A DNA stretch of 32,958 nt from Natronincola peptidivorans (GTDB lineage Bacteria > Bacillota > Clostridia > Peptostreptococcales > Natronincolaceae), in contig NZ_FOHU01000022.1 in NCBI RefSeq assembly GCF_900111615.1, forward strand, positions 1 to 32,958, read 5' to 3'. Positions 24,723 through 32,958 of the stretch are shown piece after piece. Under the pieces are notes generated by a model, which saw only the letters and a program-made list of their open reading frames with translations, searched no databases and was not told where the DNA came from. The position numbers and the translations under genes are program-made. The first letter of the stretch is position 1, and the number at the start of each line of letters is the position of its first letter.

Positions 24723-25667
24723 ATGAGGAAAATAGTAAAGAGTTTAACAGATTTGATTGGAAATACACCCATGTTAGAGCTAGCAGGTTATACAAAAGCC
24801 AATAAAGTAGATGCTACATTAATTGCTAAACTAGAGTATTTTAACCCAGGTGGTAGTGTAAAAGACAGAATTGGCTATGCTATGATTAAGGACGCTGAAG
24901 AAAGAGGAGTAATAAACCATGAATCAGTTATCATTGAACCTACCAGCGGCAATACGGGAATTGCTCTAGCTTTTGTTGCAGCAGCAAAAGGCTATAGACT
25001 TATTCTGACGATGCCAGAGACCATGAGCATTGAAAGAAGAAATTTCTTAAAGGCCTTAGGTGCTGAATTAGTATTGACACCAGGGACAGAAGGGATGAAG
25101 GGAGCAATCAATAAAGCAGAGGAATTGGCAGCTGATATTCCAAATGCTTTTATACCTCAGCAATTTAATAATCCTGCAAATTCAGAAATTCATAGAAATA
25201 CTACAGCTGAAGAGATATGGAGAGACACCGAAGGAAAAATAGATATATTTGTCGCTGGTGTAGGAACAGGTGGTACTATCACTGGTGTAGGAGAAGTATT
25301 AAAGCAAAAAAAATCCAGCATAGAAATAGTAGCTGTGGAACCAACCGATTCACCAGTGTTGTCTGGAGGAAAACCAGGTCCCCATAAGATTCAAGGGATT
25401 GGAGCTGGCTTTGTTCCAGAGGTGTTAAATGCTGAAATTTATAACGAGGTGTATCAAGTGAATCATGAGGAAGCCTTTCAGACTGCAAGAAACCTTGCTA
25501 AAACAGAGGGTTTATTAATAGGCATATCTTCAGGTGCGGCAGCCTATGCGGCCACTGAGATTGCAAAACGTCCAGAAAATAAAGGTAAAACAATAGTAGT
25601 ATTACTACCAGATACGGGAGAACGATATTTATCCACACCACTTTTTCAAGAAAGTGATAATATTTAG
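24723..25667 (+). CDS. cysK: Cysteine synthase A (O-acetylserine sulfhydrylase)
   Basis: This 314-aa PLP enzyme makes L-cysteine from O-acetyl-L-serine and sulfide. The Schiff-base lysine is K47 in [11 protein letters not shown]. The [11 protein letters not shown] loop binds substrate, [12 protein letters not shown] binds the PLP phosphate, and the C-terminal [11 protein letters not shown] segment is typical. I chose ATG 24723 because AGGAGGG lies 5 bases upstream; an in-frame upstream ATA/ATG extension (from 24654) has no homology-like content. Length is standard for CysK. It stands alone under a promoter with two palindromes, and no serine acetyltransferase gene is near. Confidence 0.93.
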   Translation: MRKIVKSLTDLIGNTPMLELAGYTKANKVDATLIAKLEYFNPGGSVKDRIGYAMIKDAEERGVINHESVIIEPTSGNTGIALAFVAAAKGYRLILTMPETMSIERRNFLKALGAELVLTPGTEGMKGAINKAEELAADIPNAFIPQQFNNPANSEIHRNTTAEEIWRDTEGKIDIFVAGVGTGGTITGVGEVLKQKKSSIEIVAVEPTDSPVLSGGKPGPHKIQGIGAGFVPEVLNAEIYNEVYQVNHEEAFQTARNLAKTEGLLIGISSGAAAYAATEIAKRPENKGKTIVVLLPDTGERYLSTPLFQESDNI

Positions 25668-25751
25668 ATTAAATAATATATGATTATAAAAAGACGGCTT
25701 ACTATTTTTGAACTGACCTTTGTCAAGTAGACAGGTAATTTAATTAAAAAG

Positions 25752-25868
25752 TTATGCACATTTGGATGCATGGTTTCGATACTCTAAAGGAGCCATGCAT
25801 CTTAGTCTTTTTTGAAATCTTTTTTCGTTGTAAAATTTAATATATTCAACTATTTTGTCCTTTAATGA
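25752..25868 (-). pseudogene. IS3-family transposase OrfB, C-terminal remnant
   Basis: Read on the minus strand, 38 codons end in TAA and encode a peptide with IVEYIKFYNEKRFQKRLRCM followed by APLEYR. This closely matches the C-terminus of IS3/IS150-type OrfB transposases (EYIxFYNxxRxQKRLxxMxPxEYR). A TAG sits in frame just upstream (25871-25869), and no catalytic DDE region can be found, so the copy is dead. The bases after it (about 25710-25735, with CTTTGTCAAGTAGACAGG) may be the element's end. Confidence 0.75.
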
Positions 25869-25974
25869 CTAGCTGTCTTTTATTGTGTATTAACAGGCGT
25901 TATAGAGTATATTTCATTTACTTAATTAATCAGGATAATAATGTCAACACTGTAATAACTTGCTGAGGAAGTGA

Positions 25975-26052
25975 ATGGGTGATGATTATATGGGTAATAT
26001 AATTAAGAAAAAACTAATATTGAAACTATACCACTTCATATTATTAAAGTAG
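25975..26052 (+). CDS. Possible 25-residue small ORF before iorA
   Basis: An ATG preceded by GAGGAAG opens 25 codons (MGDDYMGNIIKKKLILKLYH and five more residues) ending 28 bases before iorA. The C-terminal half is basic and hydrophobic. It could be a leader or small membrane peptide, or chance. Confidence 0.2.
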   Translation: MGDDYMGNIIKKKLILKLYHFILLK

Positions 26053-26080
26053 AAATATACAATATTAAAGGAGTGATGAA

Positions 26081-27895
26081 ATGGAAACCGATAGGAGTGA
26101 TAAAAGGGTTTTAACTGGAAACGAAGCTATAGCTAGAGGATTTTATGAAGCGGGTGGTAGTGTAGCAGCTAGCTATCCTGGTTCACCAACAGTTGAGATT
26201 CTAGAAAAGCTTAAGGAATACGAAGAAGTCTATGCAGAATTTTCTACAAATGAGAAGGTGGCGGTGGAGGTGGCTATAGGAGGTTCTTTTTATGGAGCGA
26301 GGGCAATGGCTTCTATGAAACATGTTGGAGTCAATATTGCTTATGATCCAATCATGACCTTTACAGAAACTCCTATTAATGGAGGTTTTCTATTAGTATC
26401 AGGAGATGATCCGGGATTAGCTAGCTCGCAAAATGAACAGGACAATAGAATACTAGGGAAATTTGCAAATATGGGTATTGTTGACCCTTCTGATAGTCAG
26501 GAAGCAAAGGATTTTGCGAAAAGAGCCCTTGAACTGAGTGAAAAATATTCTATTCCCATGATGCTTCGTATTACTAGTAGGGTATGTCATAGCAGAAGCA
26601 TAGTAAATATTGAAGAAAGAGAGGAAGTAAAATCCAAAGGAATTGATCATGATAGGGAAAAATACTGTATGATTCCTCCTGGCTCTAGAAAAGCACAGTT
26701 TTTCATGAAGGAAAGATTAGAAAAGCTAGAGGAATATGCTTATGATACTGAATTGAACAAGTTTGAAATCAAAGAAGGTAGTGATACTTTAATTATTACT
26801 TCAGGCTTAGTATACCATAACCTAAAGGAACTAAATCCTAATGTAAGTATATGGAAGCTAGGTCTGGTTTACCCAATTTCACAGAAAAAAGCTAAAGAAA
26901 TTACCAATAGATATAAAAAAGTCATTGTTATAGAAGAAATGCTACCCTTTATTGAAAACGAATTAAAGCTGATGGGCATTAAATGTGAAGGAAAAGAATT
27001 TTTTGAATTTACAGGAGAGCTAGATATACAAGATATTCAAGAAGGTTTAAATAAAGCTAAAGTTATTAACAATAAGAAGGAATACATAAAGAGATTTGTA
27101 GAAACAGTACCAAGGCCTCCATTGTTTTGTACAGGATGCCCTCATCGACCTACTTTTGATATATTAAAGAAATCTAAGGCGAAAATTGTGATAGGAGATA
27201 TTGGTTGCTATTCACTATCTTTTCTATTTCCTTTTGAACAATCAAACATTATCATTAGTATGGGGGCAAGTATTGGAATTGTCAAAGGTGTAAGAAAAGC
27301 TATGTCTATGGAACAAGAGGGAGAACCTTTAGTTGCAGTGATTGGAGATGGCACATTTTTTCATTCAGGATTATCCACCTCTATTAATATTTTACATCAA
27401 CAAAAGAAAGAGGAGAACATCACCCTAGTTGTTTTAGATAACAGAACGACAGCTATGACAGGAGGACAGCCAAATGCCAGCTCAGGTCTTTACAATGAAA
27501 GAGATGACATGAAAGTGGGCATCAAAACTCTGGTAGAATCAATGGGATTCAATAGAGTAAAGGAAATCAATCAGTATGATTATAAGGCAGCTGAAAAGCT
27601 ATTTAAGGAAGAAATAGCCTATGAAGGCTTGTCTATCATTATAGCCCATGGGCCGTGTGCATTAAAATACAATATAGAAGAACCATATTTTTATGTAGAT
27701 CCCGATATCTGTATTAGCTGTAGAGCATGTATAAAGACCAACTGCCCACCCCTGAGGATGATTAAGTATGAAGGGATAGAGAAATTAAAATCCTCTATTG
27801 ATAAGGATATGTGTGTAGGATGTAGCGTTTGTGCTCAAGTTTGTCCAGTAAATGCTATTAAATCTTCAAAAAATGTAGATAGGGAGGATGAATAA
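26081..27895 (+). CDS. iorA: Indolepyruvate ferredoxin oxidoreductase, alpha subunit
   Basis: This 604-aa catalytic subunit oxidatively decarboxylates aryl-pyruvates, formed by transamination of aromatic amino acids, to aryl-acetyl-CoA and reduces ferredoxin (EC 1.2.7.8). The N-terminal domain I starts GNEAIARGFYEAGGSVAASYPGSP. The TPP-binding segment GDGTFFHSG lies at about residue 421, followed by VLDNRTTAMTGGQPN. The C-terminus has two [4Fe-4S] motifs, CISCRACIKTNCPP and CVGCSVCAQVCPV. The start ATG lies behind AAAGGAGTGATGAA. iorB overlaps or abuts the end. This is a standard amino-acid-fermentation enzyme in anaerobes. No acyl-CoA ligase or transaminase lies next to it. Confidence 0.93.
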   Translation: METDRSDKRVLTGNEAIARGFYEAGGSVAASYPGSPTVEILEKLKEYEEVYAEFSTNEKVAVEVAIGGSFYGARAMASMKHVGVNIAYDPIMTFTETPINGGFLLVSGDDPGLASSQNEQDNRILGKFANMGIVDPSDSQEAKDFAKRALELSEKYSIPMMLRITSRVCHSRSIVNIEEREEVKSKGIDHDREKYCMIPPGSRKAQFFMKERLEKLEEYAYDTELNKFEIKEGSDTLIITSGLVYHNLKELNPNVSIWKLGLVYPISQKKAKEITNRYKKVIVIEEMLPFIENELKLMGIKCEGKEFFEFTGELDIQDIQEGLNKAKVINNKKEYIKRFVETVPRPPLFCTGCPHRPTFDILKKSKAKIVIGDIGCYSLSFLFPFEQSNIIISMGASIGIVKGVRKAMSMEQEGEPLVAVIGDGTFFHSGLSTSINILHQQKKEENITLVVLDNRTTAMTGGQPNASSGLYNERDDMKVGIKTLVESMGFNRVKEINQYDYKAAEKLFKEEIAYEGLSIIIAHGPCALKYNIEEPYFYVDPDICISCRACIKTNCPPLRMIKYEGIEKLKSSIDKDMCVGCSVCAQVCPVNAIKSSKNVDREDE

Positions 27896-27896
27896 A

Positions 27897-28472
27897 TTGA
27901 CAACTAATATTATGTTGGGTGGAGTAGGTGGGCAAGGACTTATCCTCATGACTAGAATTATTTGTCAAGCTGCTCTCAAAGATGGGTTTGATGTGAAAAG
28001 CAATGATGTAGTTGGTTTGTCACAAAGAGGAGGAATGGTTTGGGGCAATGTTAGGATAGGAAAAAAAATATATTCTCCCAATGTTCCACCAGGTGAGGGG
28101 GATATTTTACTTGCGATGGAGCCTTTGGAAGCCTTAAGATGGAGTGGGATACTAAAGGATGAAGCTAAGATAATTTTAAATACAAAAAGATTTTATCCAA
28201 CAATGGTCCAACAGGAAAAGTTTGAATACCCTGAAAAGGAGATAGAGGAACTTAATTCAAAGTATAAAGTAATTGAAATTAATGCCTTTGAAGAAGCAAA
28301 AAAAATTGGTAAAAAACAAGTATCTAATGTTATTCTTTTAGGAATATTATCTAAACATTTAAATATAAAAGTAAATACATGGAAGGATACTATTAAGGAT
28401 AATGTACCATATAAATCAATAGCTTTGAATATGGAAGCATTCGATTTCGGTTATAGCTATGAGAATAAATAA
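27897..28472 (+). CDS. iorB: Indolepyruvate ferredoxin oxidoreductase, beta subunit
   Basis: This 191-aa subunit holds the pyruvate-ferredoxin-oxidoreductase gamma-like domain that completes the IorAB enzyme. Family motifs are GGVGGQGLILMTRI at the N-terminus and SNDVVGLSQRGGMVWGNVRIG. I prefer the TTG at 27897, because the AGGGAGG ribosome binding site (27881-27887) is 9 bases away. The ATG at 27888 directly touches that site, overlaps iorA and would add three residues. The gene is closed by a perfect 15-bp hairpin shared with the converging minus-strand permease. Confidence 0.9.
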   Translation: MTTNIMLGGVGGQGLILMTRIICQAALKDGFDVKSNDVVGLSQRGGMVWGNVRIGKKIYSPNVPPGEGDILLAMEPLEALRWSGILKDEAKIILNTKRFYPTMVQQEKFEYPEKEIEELNSKYKVIEINAFEEAKKIGKKQVSNVILLGILSKHLNIKVNTWKDTIKDNVPYKSIALNMEAFDFGYSYENK

Positions 28473-28500
28473 GCCCACTATTTTCAGTGGGCTTATTTAT
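28465..28500. terminator. Bidirectional terminator between iorB and permease
   Basis: A perfect 15-bp stem (28465-28479 with 28486-28500) around a 6-base loop overlaps the iorB stop. Its AT-rich outer arms give a T tract on each strand, so it can serve both converging genes. Confidence 0.85.
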
Positions 28501-28518
28501 ACAGAAAAGATTTTAAAA

Positions 28519-29904
28519 TCATATTAAAAACATAGCAAATATAGTAGTAACAATTAAACCTATCATCACAGGAATAAAATTCCTTCTAGCCAATTCCATG
28601 GGGGATACTTCGCAGATAGCAGCTACAGCAATCAAACCGGACCAAGGTATAATAGTACCGCCACCAATCCAAATAGCACTAATCTGGCCTAGGGCACCGA
28701 GAGTTGCCACACTACCATTTACGGCGGTGCCAAAGACTCTAGCCAAGGAGCCGGACAAGGCTATGCCAGAAAATCCAGAGCCATCCAAGCCTGTGATACC
28801 ACCTATAGCAGCCTCCATGATAGCAGCGGTAGGTTTATTCATAGTAACAATAGAAGACATTTGTGTACCTAAATCAGCTAAGATACCTTGAGATGCTTCT
28901 GGTAATATGTTATTCCCCATTACATTAGCAAATGAAGACATATCTCCCATAAAGAAGAAGGCAGCGATTGGTATAATAGGTCCAAATATTTTCATGCCAA
29001 AAGTAAATCCTTCTCTGATAAACTTAGTAATTTGATTTAGAGCATTCCTTCTATATTCGATAAAGCAAAGAATTACCAAAATCAATATTGCAGTACCACC
29101 AATAAGAGCAGTAGCAGCTCCGCCCCTTAACTTCAAGAGGAACATAGCTACGATGTTACTTAAAAAAGCTATAGGAACTAGTACAGCTGCAATCCTAGTA
29201 GAAGCTTTTATTTCTTTATCAGATATTTCGCCTTCATACATTTTTTCTGTTGGCTGGATTAAGCCTTTTTTAATGTCTCTTTTTAGCATAATATAGGCTG
29301 AGATAATAGTTACAATTGACATGACTAAATATAAGGGTCCTCCCTGAAACATAACTTCTGTTATATCTACACCAGCAGAATTAGCTGTAAGGGCAGGTGC
29401 TCCTTGTATAATAAAATCACTTGATAGTGCTACTCCATGACCAAATAAATTAATAGCAACAGCTGCACCTATGGCAGGCAAACCAACCTTATAAGCTATA
29501 GGTAATAATACTGCGCCGATTAAAGGTGTAGCAGGTGATGGCCAAAAAAACCAAGAAACAATTAGCATGATTATTCCAATAAACCAAAAGGCTTGATCAG
29601 GAGTTTTGATCAGCTTAGTAATAGGTCTAATCATAAGTTCAGTGGCCTTCAGTTGTTCTAATAACTTTGACATAGCTACAATAACAGATATAACCATAAT
29701 AATATTTAGCAATGTGGTTCCAGATGTCATTAAAGCGTTAAAGATTGAAGCTGTTGAGGCTACTACACCTTTTCCAGCTGCTAAGCCCATTAAAAAGATA
29801 CCAAGTATACACGGGATAACGATATCTTTTCTCATAATTAAGGTAGCTAATATTATAAGCACCATTCCTAAGTAAACCCAATGAACTAAAATAAGCTCTA
29901 CCAT
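28519..29904 (-). CDS. Predicted multi-pass permease, substrate unknown
   Basis: This 461-aa protein is almost entirely hydrophobic, with roughly 11 to 12 membrane helices. Repeated small-residue stretches (ATPLIGAVLLP, GGITGLDGSGFSGIALSG, GGGTIIPWSGLIAVAAICE) resemble the re-entrant loops of secondary carboxylate or gluconate-type carriers of the ion-transporter superfamily. I do not recognise a characterised close relative. The start ATG lies behind AAGGAGGAGG. It is divergent from D-serine ammonia-lyase, so transport of D-serine or another amino or hydroxy acid is a reasonable guess only. A terminator-like hairpin stands right before its ribosome binding site, which suggests attenuation. 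Confidence 0.75.
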   Translation of the reverse strand: MVELILVHWVYLGMVLIILATLIMRKDIVIPCILGIFLMGLAAGKGVVASTASIFNALMTSGTTLLNIIMVISVIVAMSKLLEQLKATELMIRPITKLIKTPDQAFWFIGIIMLIVSWFFWPSPATPLIGAVLLPIAYKVGLPAIGAAVAINLFGHGVALSSDFIIQGAPALTANSAGVDITEVMFQGGPLYLVMSIVTIISAYIMLKRDIKKGLIQPTEKMYEGEISDKEIKASTRIAAVLVPIAFLSNIVAMFLLKLRGGAATALIGGTAILILVILCFIEYRRNALNQITKFIREGFTFGMKIFGPIIPIAAFFFMGDMSSFANVMGNNILPEASQGILADLGTQMSSIVTMNKPTAAIMEAAIGGITGLDGSGFSGIALSGSLARVFGTAVNGSVATLGALGQISAIWIGGGTIIPWSGLIAVAAICEVSPMELARRNFIPVMIGLIVTTIFAMFLI

Positions 29905-29920
29905 ACAAAACCTCCTCCTT

Positions 29921-29959
29921 AATAAAAAGAATTCCTTTCTTCATATTATGAAGAAAGGA
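29921..29959 (-). terminator. Terminator-like attenuator in the permease leader
   Basis: On the minus strand, TCCTTTCTTCAT (29959-29948) and ATGAAGAAAGGA (29944-29933) form a perfect 12-bp stem with a 3-base loop, followed by ATTCTTTTTATT. The AAGGAGGAGG ribosome binding site comes directly after. No minus-strand gene lies upstream that would need terminating, so control of the permease itself is likely. Confidence 0.6.
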
Positions 29960-30196
29960 GTGAGAGGTGCAATAATCTCATTAGATAGTTTTCGACTTTC
30001 CTTTTTGCGGATTCAGAGCTATAATATACCGTTTATACTACTAGGCTATAAATCTCTTTAACAGCTCTTATCTAAGAATAATGGAGTAAAAATTATTTTG
30101 CAGAATAGAATAACCTATGTAATAATAAAACTATCAATCTTAATCAAAGAAGTCAAAATGAAGTGATGGAGACAATATATAGATAGAAAAAAAGAT

Positions 30197-30205
30197 TGTT
30201 ATAAA
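30197..30205 (+). promoter_or_regulatory. Extended -10 candidate for dsdA
   Basis: TGTTATAAA is an extended -10 box identical to that of the ABC-F gene; the -35 region is poor. Confidence 0.35.
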
Positions 30206-30311
30206 TGCATTTAAAAACAGAATAAGTAAAATCAAGGCCTAATAAAATCTTTATATAGGAACGTATCAAGAAAAACAAATAGAACATTATTAGAATTGGA
30301 GGATGAGAAAT

Positions 30312-31667
30312 ATGGAGCCATCAATTGTTCAAGGAGAAAAATTAGATATATGGCAGCAGAGATTTCCCCTGCTAAATAAAATCATGGCTACAGAAGAAGT
30401 ATTGTGGATAAATCCTAAGAATAAGAGTTATGATGAAGCAATGAAAAAAATACATATTACTGAAGAAGAGGTGATGGAGGCTGAAGCAAGATTGTATCGT
30501 TTTGCACCCTATTTAGCCAAAGTTTTTCCTGAAACAATTAAATCTAAGGGCATAATAGAATCTCCTCTAGTGGAAATCTCCAACATGAAGAAGTATATGG
30601 AGAAGAGCTGCAATATAAATATTACTGATAAACTACTCTTGAAATGTGATGACCAGCTTCCTATTGCTGGTTCTATTAAGGCCAGAGGTGGGATTTATGA
30701 GGTGCTAAAGCATGCGGAGGCTTTAGCAACTGAAAGTAAGCTGTTAACAAAACAGGATGATTACAGTATATTAGCCAGCGAAAGATATAAAGTTTTTTTC
30801 TCAGACTATTCTATTGCTGTAGGTTCTACGGGCAATTTAGGACTTAGCATTGGTATTATCAGTGCAAAAATTGGTTTTAAAGTGACAGTACATATGTCTG
30901 CAGATGCAAAGCAATGGAAAAAGGATTTATTAAGAAGTAAAGGAGTAAAGGTTGTAGAATATACTTCGGATTATAGCAAAGCTGTAGAGGAAGGAAGAAA
31001 GCAGTCTGAGAAGGATTTGAAAACACATTTTATAGATGACGAAAATTCTAAAAATTTATTTTTAGGATATGCCGTAGCTGCTTACCGATTGAAGAAGCAA
31101 TTAGAAGAAATGAAAATAAAGGTTGATGAAAATCATCCTTTATATGTTTACTTACCCTGTGGAGTTGGTGGAGGACCTGGAGGGGTAGCTTTTGGACTAA
31201 AACTGCTTTATAGAGATGATGTACATTGCTACTTTGCAGAACCCACTCATTCGCCCTGTATGCTAATTGGTATGATGACAGGACTACATAATAAGATATC
31301 AGTACAGGATTTTGGCATAGACAATATTACAGAGGCAGATGGATTAGCAGTGGGGAGGGCTTCAGGCTTTGTAGGAAAAACATTAGAAGAATTACTTAGT
31401 GGGGTTTTTACAGTGGAGGATGATAAGCTGTATATATTATTAAAAAAATTAGTTGATTTAGAAAACATCCATTTAGAGCCTTCTGCCTTAGCAGGAATGC
31501 AAGGGCCTGTAGTTCTTGCTAAAAACCATAGGATAGAAGATTTTCATAATAAAAATGCTACACATATAGTATGGGCTACTGGAGGAAGCTTAGTTCCGGA
31601 GGAAGTTATGAAAAATTATTATGAAAAAGGCGCTTACTTACTACAAAAAAGGGTAACAGATAGGTAA
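30312..31667 (+). CDS. dsdA: D-serine ammonia-lyase
   Basis: This 451-aa PLP enzyme converts D-serine to pyruvate and ammonia. The segment [17 protein letters not shown] contains the PLP lysine, K123 (K118 in E. coli DsdA, from memory). [11 protein letters not shown] is the phosphate/substrate loop, and [17 protein letters not shown] is the glycine-rich PLP-phosphate site typical of DsdA. The C-terminal [12 protein letters not shown] is also conserved. I chose ATG 30312, 9 bases after GGAGG; an ATG at 30303 touches that site. The bacteriohemerythrin gene follows after 26 bases, probably in one transcript. The usual DsdC regulator is absent from the window. Confidence 0.93.
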   Translation: MEPSIVQGEKLDIWQQRFPLLNKIMATEEVLWINPKNKSYDEAMKKIHITEEEVMEAEARLYRFAPYLAKVFPETIKSKGIIESPLVEISNMKKYMEKSCNINITDKLLLKCDDQLPIAGSIKARGGIYEVLKHAEALATESKLLTKQDDYSILASERYKVFFSDYSIAVGSTGNLGLSIGIISAKIGFKVTVHMSADAKQWKKDLLRSKGVKVVEYTSDYSKAVEEGRKQSEKDLKTHFIDDENSKNLFLGYAVAAYRLKKQLEEMKIKVDENHPLYVYLPCGVGGGPGGVAFGLKLLYRDDVHCYFAEPTHSPCMLIGMMTGLHNKISVQDFGIDNITEADGLAVGRASGFVGKTLEELLSGVFTVEDDKLYILLKKLVDLENIHLEPSALAGMQGPVVLAKNHRIEDFHNKNATHIVWATGGSLVPEEVMKNYYEKGAYLLQKRVTDR

Positions 31668-31693
31668 AAAGATATTGGAGGAGAGGAGAAAAG

Positions 31694-32113
31694 ATGATTA
31701 AATGGGATGAAAAATTTAGCTGTGGTATCGAGGTTTTTGATAAGCAGCATCAAAAACTTTTTGAGATGATTCAGCAGCTACACGAAGAAATACTTAAACA
31801 CAAAGATAATTTGTATGATAATTATGACACCATTAATAGCATTATCGCAGAATTGAAAGGATATACATTAGAGCATTTCAAAGAAGAGGAAGAAAAAATG
31901 AGACAATATGGTTACTCAGAACTATTACATCATAGAGTGGAGCATAAAAAATTTATTGATAAAGTCCAGCAGCTGACTAAGAAGGATATTGATGTTGATC
32001 AAATAGGGATTACTATAGAAATCGTAGATTTTATTGCAAGCTGGATAGGAAATCACATTTTGAAAACTGACATGAAGTATAGCGAATTTTTGAGACAACA
32101 AGGAGTGCAATGA
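31694..32113 (+). CDS. Bacteriohemerythrin
   Basis: This 139-aa four-helix protein binds a di-iron centre that carries or senses oxygen in the cytoplasm. All expected ligands are visible: H19 (KQHQKLF), H61 and E65 (EHFKEEE), H80 and H84 (HRVEH, HxxxH), and H121 and D126 (NHILKTD, HxxxxD). The N-terminal WDEKFSCGIEVFDKQHQ is a strong signature. Length is standard for the single-domain form. The start ATG lies after a GGAGGAGAGGAG tract. It is likely co-transcribed with dsdA. An oxygen-defence role, such as protecting Fe-S enzymes, is an inference. Confidence 0.93.
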   Translation: MIKWDEKFSCGIEVFDKQHQKLFEMIQQLHEEILKHKDNLYDNYDTINSIIAELKGYTLEHFKEEEEKMRQYGYSELLHHRVEHKKFIDKVQQLTKKDIDVDQIGITIEIVDFIASWIGNHILKTDMKYSEFLRQQGVQ

Positions 32114-32121
32114 AGAATTAT

Positions 32122-32154
32122 TAACCCACTAGCTACAATATAGTCAGTGGGTTA
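32122..32154. terminator. Hairpin between converging hemerythrin and M20 genes
   Basis: Perfect 9-bp arms TAACCCACT and AGTGGGTTA surround a 15-base loop. The flanking T tracts are weak on both strands. Confidence 0.5.
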
Positions 32155-32161
32155 TATGTCA

Positions 32162-32958
32162 TTATGCAAAAGCTTTTAATACTGCCTGATAGATGAGGTG
32201 CGAGGCTTTATCTAAAGAATAAGAAAGACAAATACGCTCTGTATACTTGTGAGGATCTTTTCCAAGAGGTCCTATATTAATAAAAGGAATATTGAGTTCA
32301 GATATGGTCTTTAAAGGAATAGAATAACCATTACCCCATAAAGGTAAATTTTCCTTGAGGGCATCAATGCTTCTATCATGGTTAATACCTAAATAACTCA
32401 TATCAGAAAGTCCAGGAAAAAAGGGCTCAAGTTTAAGGGTTTCACCATATTTTTCTTTAGCTATGTCAATAATATGATTACATAGCTCTACTATCTTAGG
32501 AGCTTTCTTACTACTTGAATGAGGATAATAGGGGGGCGCAAAAAAGACAATAATCATTGGATTTCTGTAGGGACTAAACTGATGCACCTCTCTAACTAAA
32601 TCAATAGATGCCTCTCTTAAATCTTTGTTATATAGTGATGCTATATAGGTTTCAATATGCTCCTTAAAGCTAGCGCCGTGAGTCTCTAAACATAGTTCAT
32701 ATAGTTCTTGGTAGGATACCACCTTAGGCTGCATCTCTGATAAGGTGAGTTGATTATCAGTGAGCTCCTGGAATTCAATGGCTTTTTCTTTAATTGTTGC
32801 AAGGACTTCTTCAAAAACATGAAAGGCTAGTTCTTTTAATTTATTCAAAATTTCATGGGGAGTAGAGATAGTGTAAAGTAGGTTATGAAAACTAAGAAAC
32901 AAAATTTTACAACATGATTTGTGGGGGGAGTACCTTCTTAAAAGAAGAAAACATCAAA
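32162..32958 (-). pseudogene. RocB-like M20 peptidase, C-terminal part, probably frameshifted
   Basis: The open frame 32902-32162 (TTG start, 246 aa) encodes only the C-terminal part of a RocB-type M20 metallopeptidase (usually about 550 aa). Family signs are PMIIVFFAPPYYPH, LEPFFPGLSDMSYLG, NIGPLGKDPHKYTERICLSYS (a metal-ligand histidine) and the final YQAVLKAF. The N-terminal metal-binding half is missing. Upstream in this frame a TGA lies at 32956-32954. In another frame (32957 down to a TAA at 32909-32907) the peptide LMFSSFKKVLPPQIML reads like the preceding part of a RocB protein. This points to a small out-of-frame deletion near 32905-32915. A sequencing error remains possible, and the rest lies beyond the window. 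Confidence 0.5.

Larger units (their letters stand above)
25668..26080. other. Intergenic region with IS3 remnant before iorA
   Basis: No intact gene lies in these 413 bases. They contain an IS3-family transposase tail on the minus strand, then a stretch of unrecognised AT-rich DNA, a possible 25-codon open frame (25975-26052) and weak promoter-like boxes before iorA, for example TTGAAA (26020-26025) and TATTAA (26042-26047) at 16 bases. Confidence 0.5.
29905..30311. other. Divergent intergenic region, permease and dsdA
   Basis: These 407 bases hold the permease leader with its hairpin (29921-29959), a candidate minus-strand promoter around 30030-30055, and a candidate dsdA -10. A GTGAGAGGTGCAA stretch (29960-29972) recalls the 5' end of a lysine riboswitch, but the remainder does not fit. 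No gene is seen. Confidence 0.45.

Noticed and set aside
28598-28891. 97-codon plus-strand frame opposite the permease
   Set aside because: It is the antisense shadow of a membrane-protein gene, whose codons often leave open frames on the other strand.
29960-30012. GAGAGGTGCAA stretch resembling the 5' end of a lysine riboswitch
   Set aside because: The later conserved segments of the lysine aptamer are missing, and the stretch lies on the strand opposite the permease leader.

Overview
This window looks like a chromosomal stretch from a low-GC, anaerobic, Gram-positive Clostridia bacterium. The gene styles (Alkaliphilus/Clostridium-like relatives, which is an inference) fit that placement. 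Supporting signs are AT-rich codon use, strong AGGAGG-type ribosome binding sites, several TTG starts, split class-I (Fe-S) fumarase, ferredoxin-dependent indolepyruvate oxidoreductase, and terminators with long T tracts. I see no tRNA, rRNA, CRISPR array or prophage. Two insertion-sequence scraps and one MITE-like repeat are present.

Layout. 1-207: 5' part of a transposase on the minus strand, cut by the window edge. 381-1805: fumarase alpha and beta subunits. 1996-9685: housekeeping and accessory genes on the plus strand, namely a nitroreductase, a 3-hydroxyisobutyryl-CoA-hydrolase-like crotonase, a DEAD-box RNA helicase, an ABC-F ATPase and topoisomerase III. 10064-21852: a carbohydrate island with a LacI regulator, a lipoprotein sugar-binding protein, two ABC permeases and two tandem GH94 phosphorylases on the plus strand. 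On the minus strand, converging on these, lie a PucR/CdaR-type regulator and an MsmK/UgpC-type sugar ABC ATPase. 22240-25667: a nitronate-monooxygenase-family flavoprotein, a TtcA-like tRNA thiolase and cysteine synthase. 25752-25868: an IS3-family transposase remnant. 26081-28472: iorA and iorB. 28519-29904 (minus): an unassigned multi-pass permease with an attenuator-like leader, divergent from D-serine ammonia-lyase (30312-31667) and a bacteriohemerythrin. 32162-window end (minus): a RocB-like M20 peptidase that appears frameshifted.

How the genes work together. The carbohydrate island encodes a full import-and-phosphorolysis route. The binding protein and two permeases import a beta-linked oligosaccharide, most likely cello-oligosaccharide. 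The ATPase encoded on the facing strand probably energises them, because no other ATPase gene is in the window. Two GH94 phosphorylases then release glucose-1-phosphate. A 14-bp sequence with an imperfect LacI-type palindrome occurs both at the lacI promoter and upstream of the binding-protein gene, which makes a self-regulated regulon likely. The permease/dsdA/hemerythrin block suggests amino-acid uptake and deamination, but the permease substrate cannot be read from sequence.

The most interesting signals outside the genes are: the duplicated LacI operator; a long stem-loop between the binding-protein and permease genes; a 26-bp hairpin next to a MITE-like element at the end of the phosphorylase operon; a promoter-plus-palindrome for the PucR-type regulator that overlaps the end of the ATPase gene; and a terminator placed directly before the ribosome binding site of the minus-strand permease.
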